From F1-60-MAGs149 sp044369995 (GTDB lineage: Bacteria > Actinomycetota > Thermoleophilia > Gaiellales > F1-60-MAGs149), in contig JBILWG010000113.1 of NCBI GenBank assembly GCA_044369995.1, positions 1-6,201 on the forward strand: DNA of 6,201 nt, given 5' to 3'. A program made the translations under genes and the position numbers. Each line of letters opens with the position of its first letter. The first letter of the stretch is position 1. Shown here in pieces: positions 6,134 through 6,201 of the stretch. The notes under the pieces are model-generated. The model saw only the letters and a program-made list of their open reading frames with translations, was not told where the DNA came from and searched no databases.

Positions 6134-6201
6134 GGTGGCGGGGATGCCCCCTCGTCAACGCCGGGCGCGGCAACGGCATTCCGCACGGGGGAATTCGCCA
6201 G

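Noticed and set aside
5184..6179. Minus-strand open frame (331 codons) overlapping the VOC gene in another frame
   Set aside because: Pro/Arg/His-rich translation, whereas the overlapping frame gives a clear VOC protein. It also cuts into the start of the ligase gene.
6134..6201. Promoter upstream of the VOC gene (TTGACG at 6158-6153 on the minus strand)
   Set aside because: At a 17-base spacing the -10 position is CCATGA and overlaps the start codon, so the match is not credible. The GGGG-CAT-CCCC mini-hairpin here is too short to call.

Overview
The window is a GC-rich, tightly packed stretch in which all six convincing genes lie on the minus strand, so transcription runs from high to low coordinates. 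High GC, frequent GTG starts, short 4-base gene overlaps and the protein types suggest a high-GC bacterium. An actinobacterium, perhaps of the Thermoleophilia, is my best guess, but this is inferred from composition and style and not from any marker gene. No rRNA, tRNA, CRISPR array, insertion sequence or phage gene is visible.

Layout in transcription order. A two-repeat VOC-fold protein resembling CatE-type extradiol dioxygenases (6133-5276) comes first. After a 34-base gap a five-gene surface-polysaccharide operon begins: a multi-pass O-antigen ligase/polymerase-like protein (5241-3835), a membrane family-2 glycosyltransferase (3818-2676), a short PglC-like phosphoglycosyltransferase (2679-2056), an ATP-grasp ligase (2059-1055) and a ketoacyl-ACP synthase III-like enzyme (1058-96). 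The last four genes are joined by three consecutive stop/start overlaps (GTGA, ATGA, GTGA), each preceded by a good Shine-Dalgarno sequence. They are therefore very probably translated in a coupled way from one mRNA. Downstream of the last stop are 95 bases with no gene, holding a short perfect inverted repeat that could be a terminator or a dispersed palindromic element.

How the genes may work together (inference). The phosphoglycosyltransferase would load a sugar-1-phosphate onto a polyprenyl phosphate carrier, the family-2 glycosyltransferase would extend it, and the ligase/polymerase-like protein would polymerise or transfer the finished glycan outside the membrane. The ATP-grasp enzyme (ATP-driven bond formation, usually an amide) and the KAS III-like enzyme (acyl condensation or transfer) are not needed for plain sugar assembly. 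Their coupling to the glycan genes suggests that the glycan or one of its sugars carries an unusual acyl or amide decoration. No flippase, chain-length regulator, acyl carrier protein or sugar-nucleotide enzyme is in the window, so the locus probably continues outside it. The VOC gene looks like an unrelated neighbour. This operon is the most interesting thing here; I do not see a clearly new kind of system.
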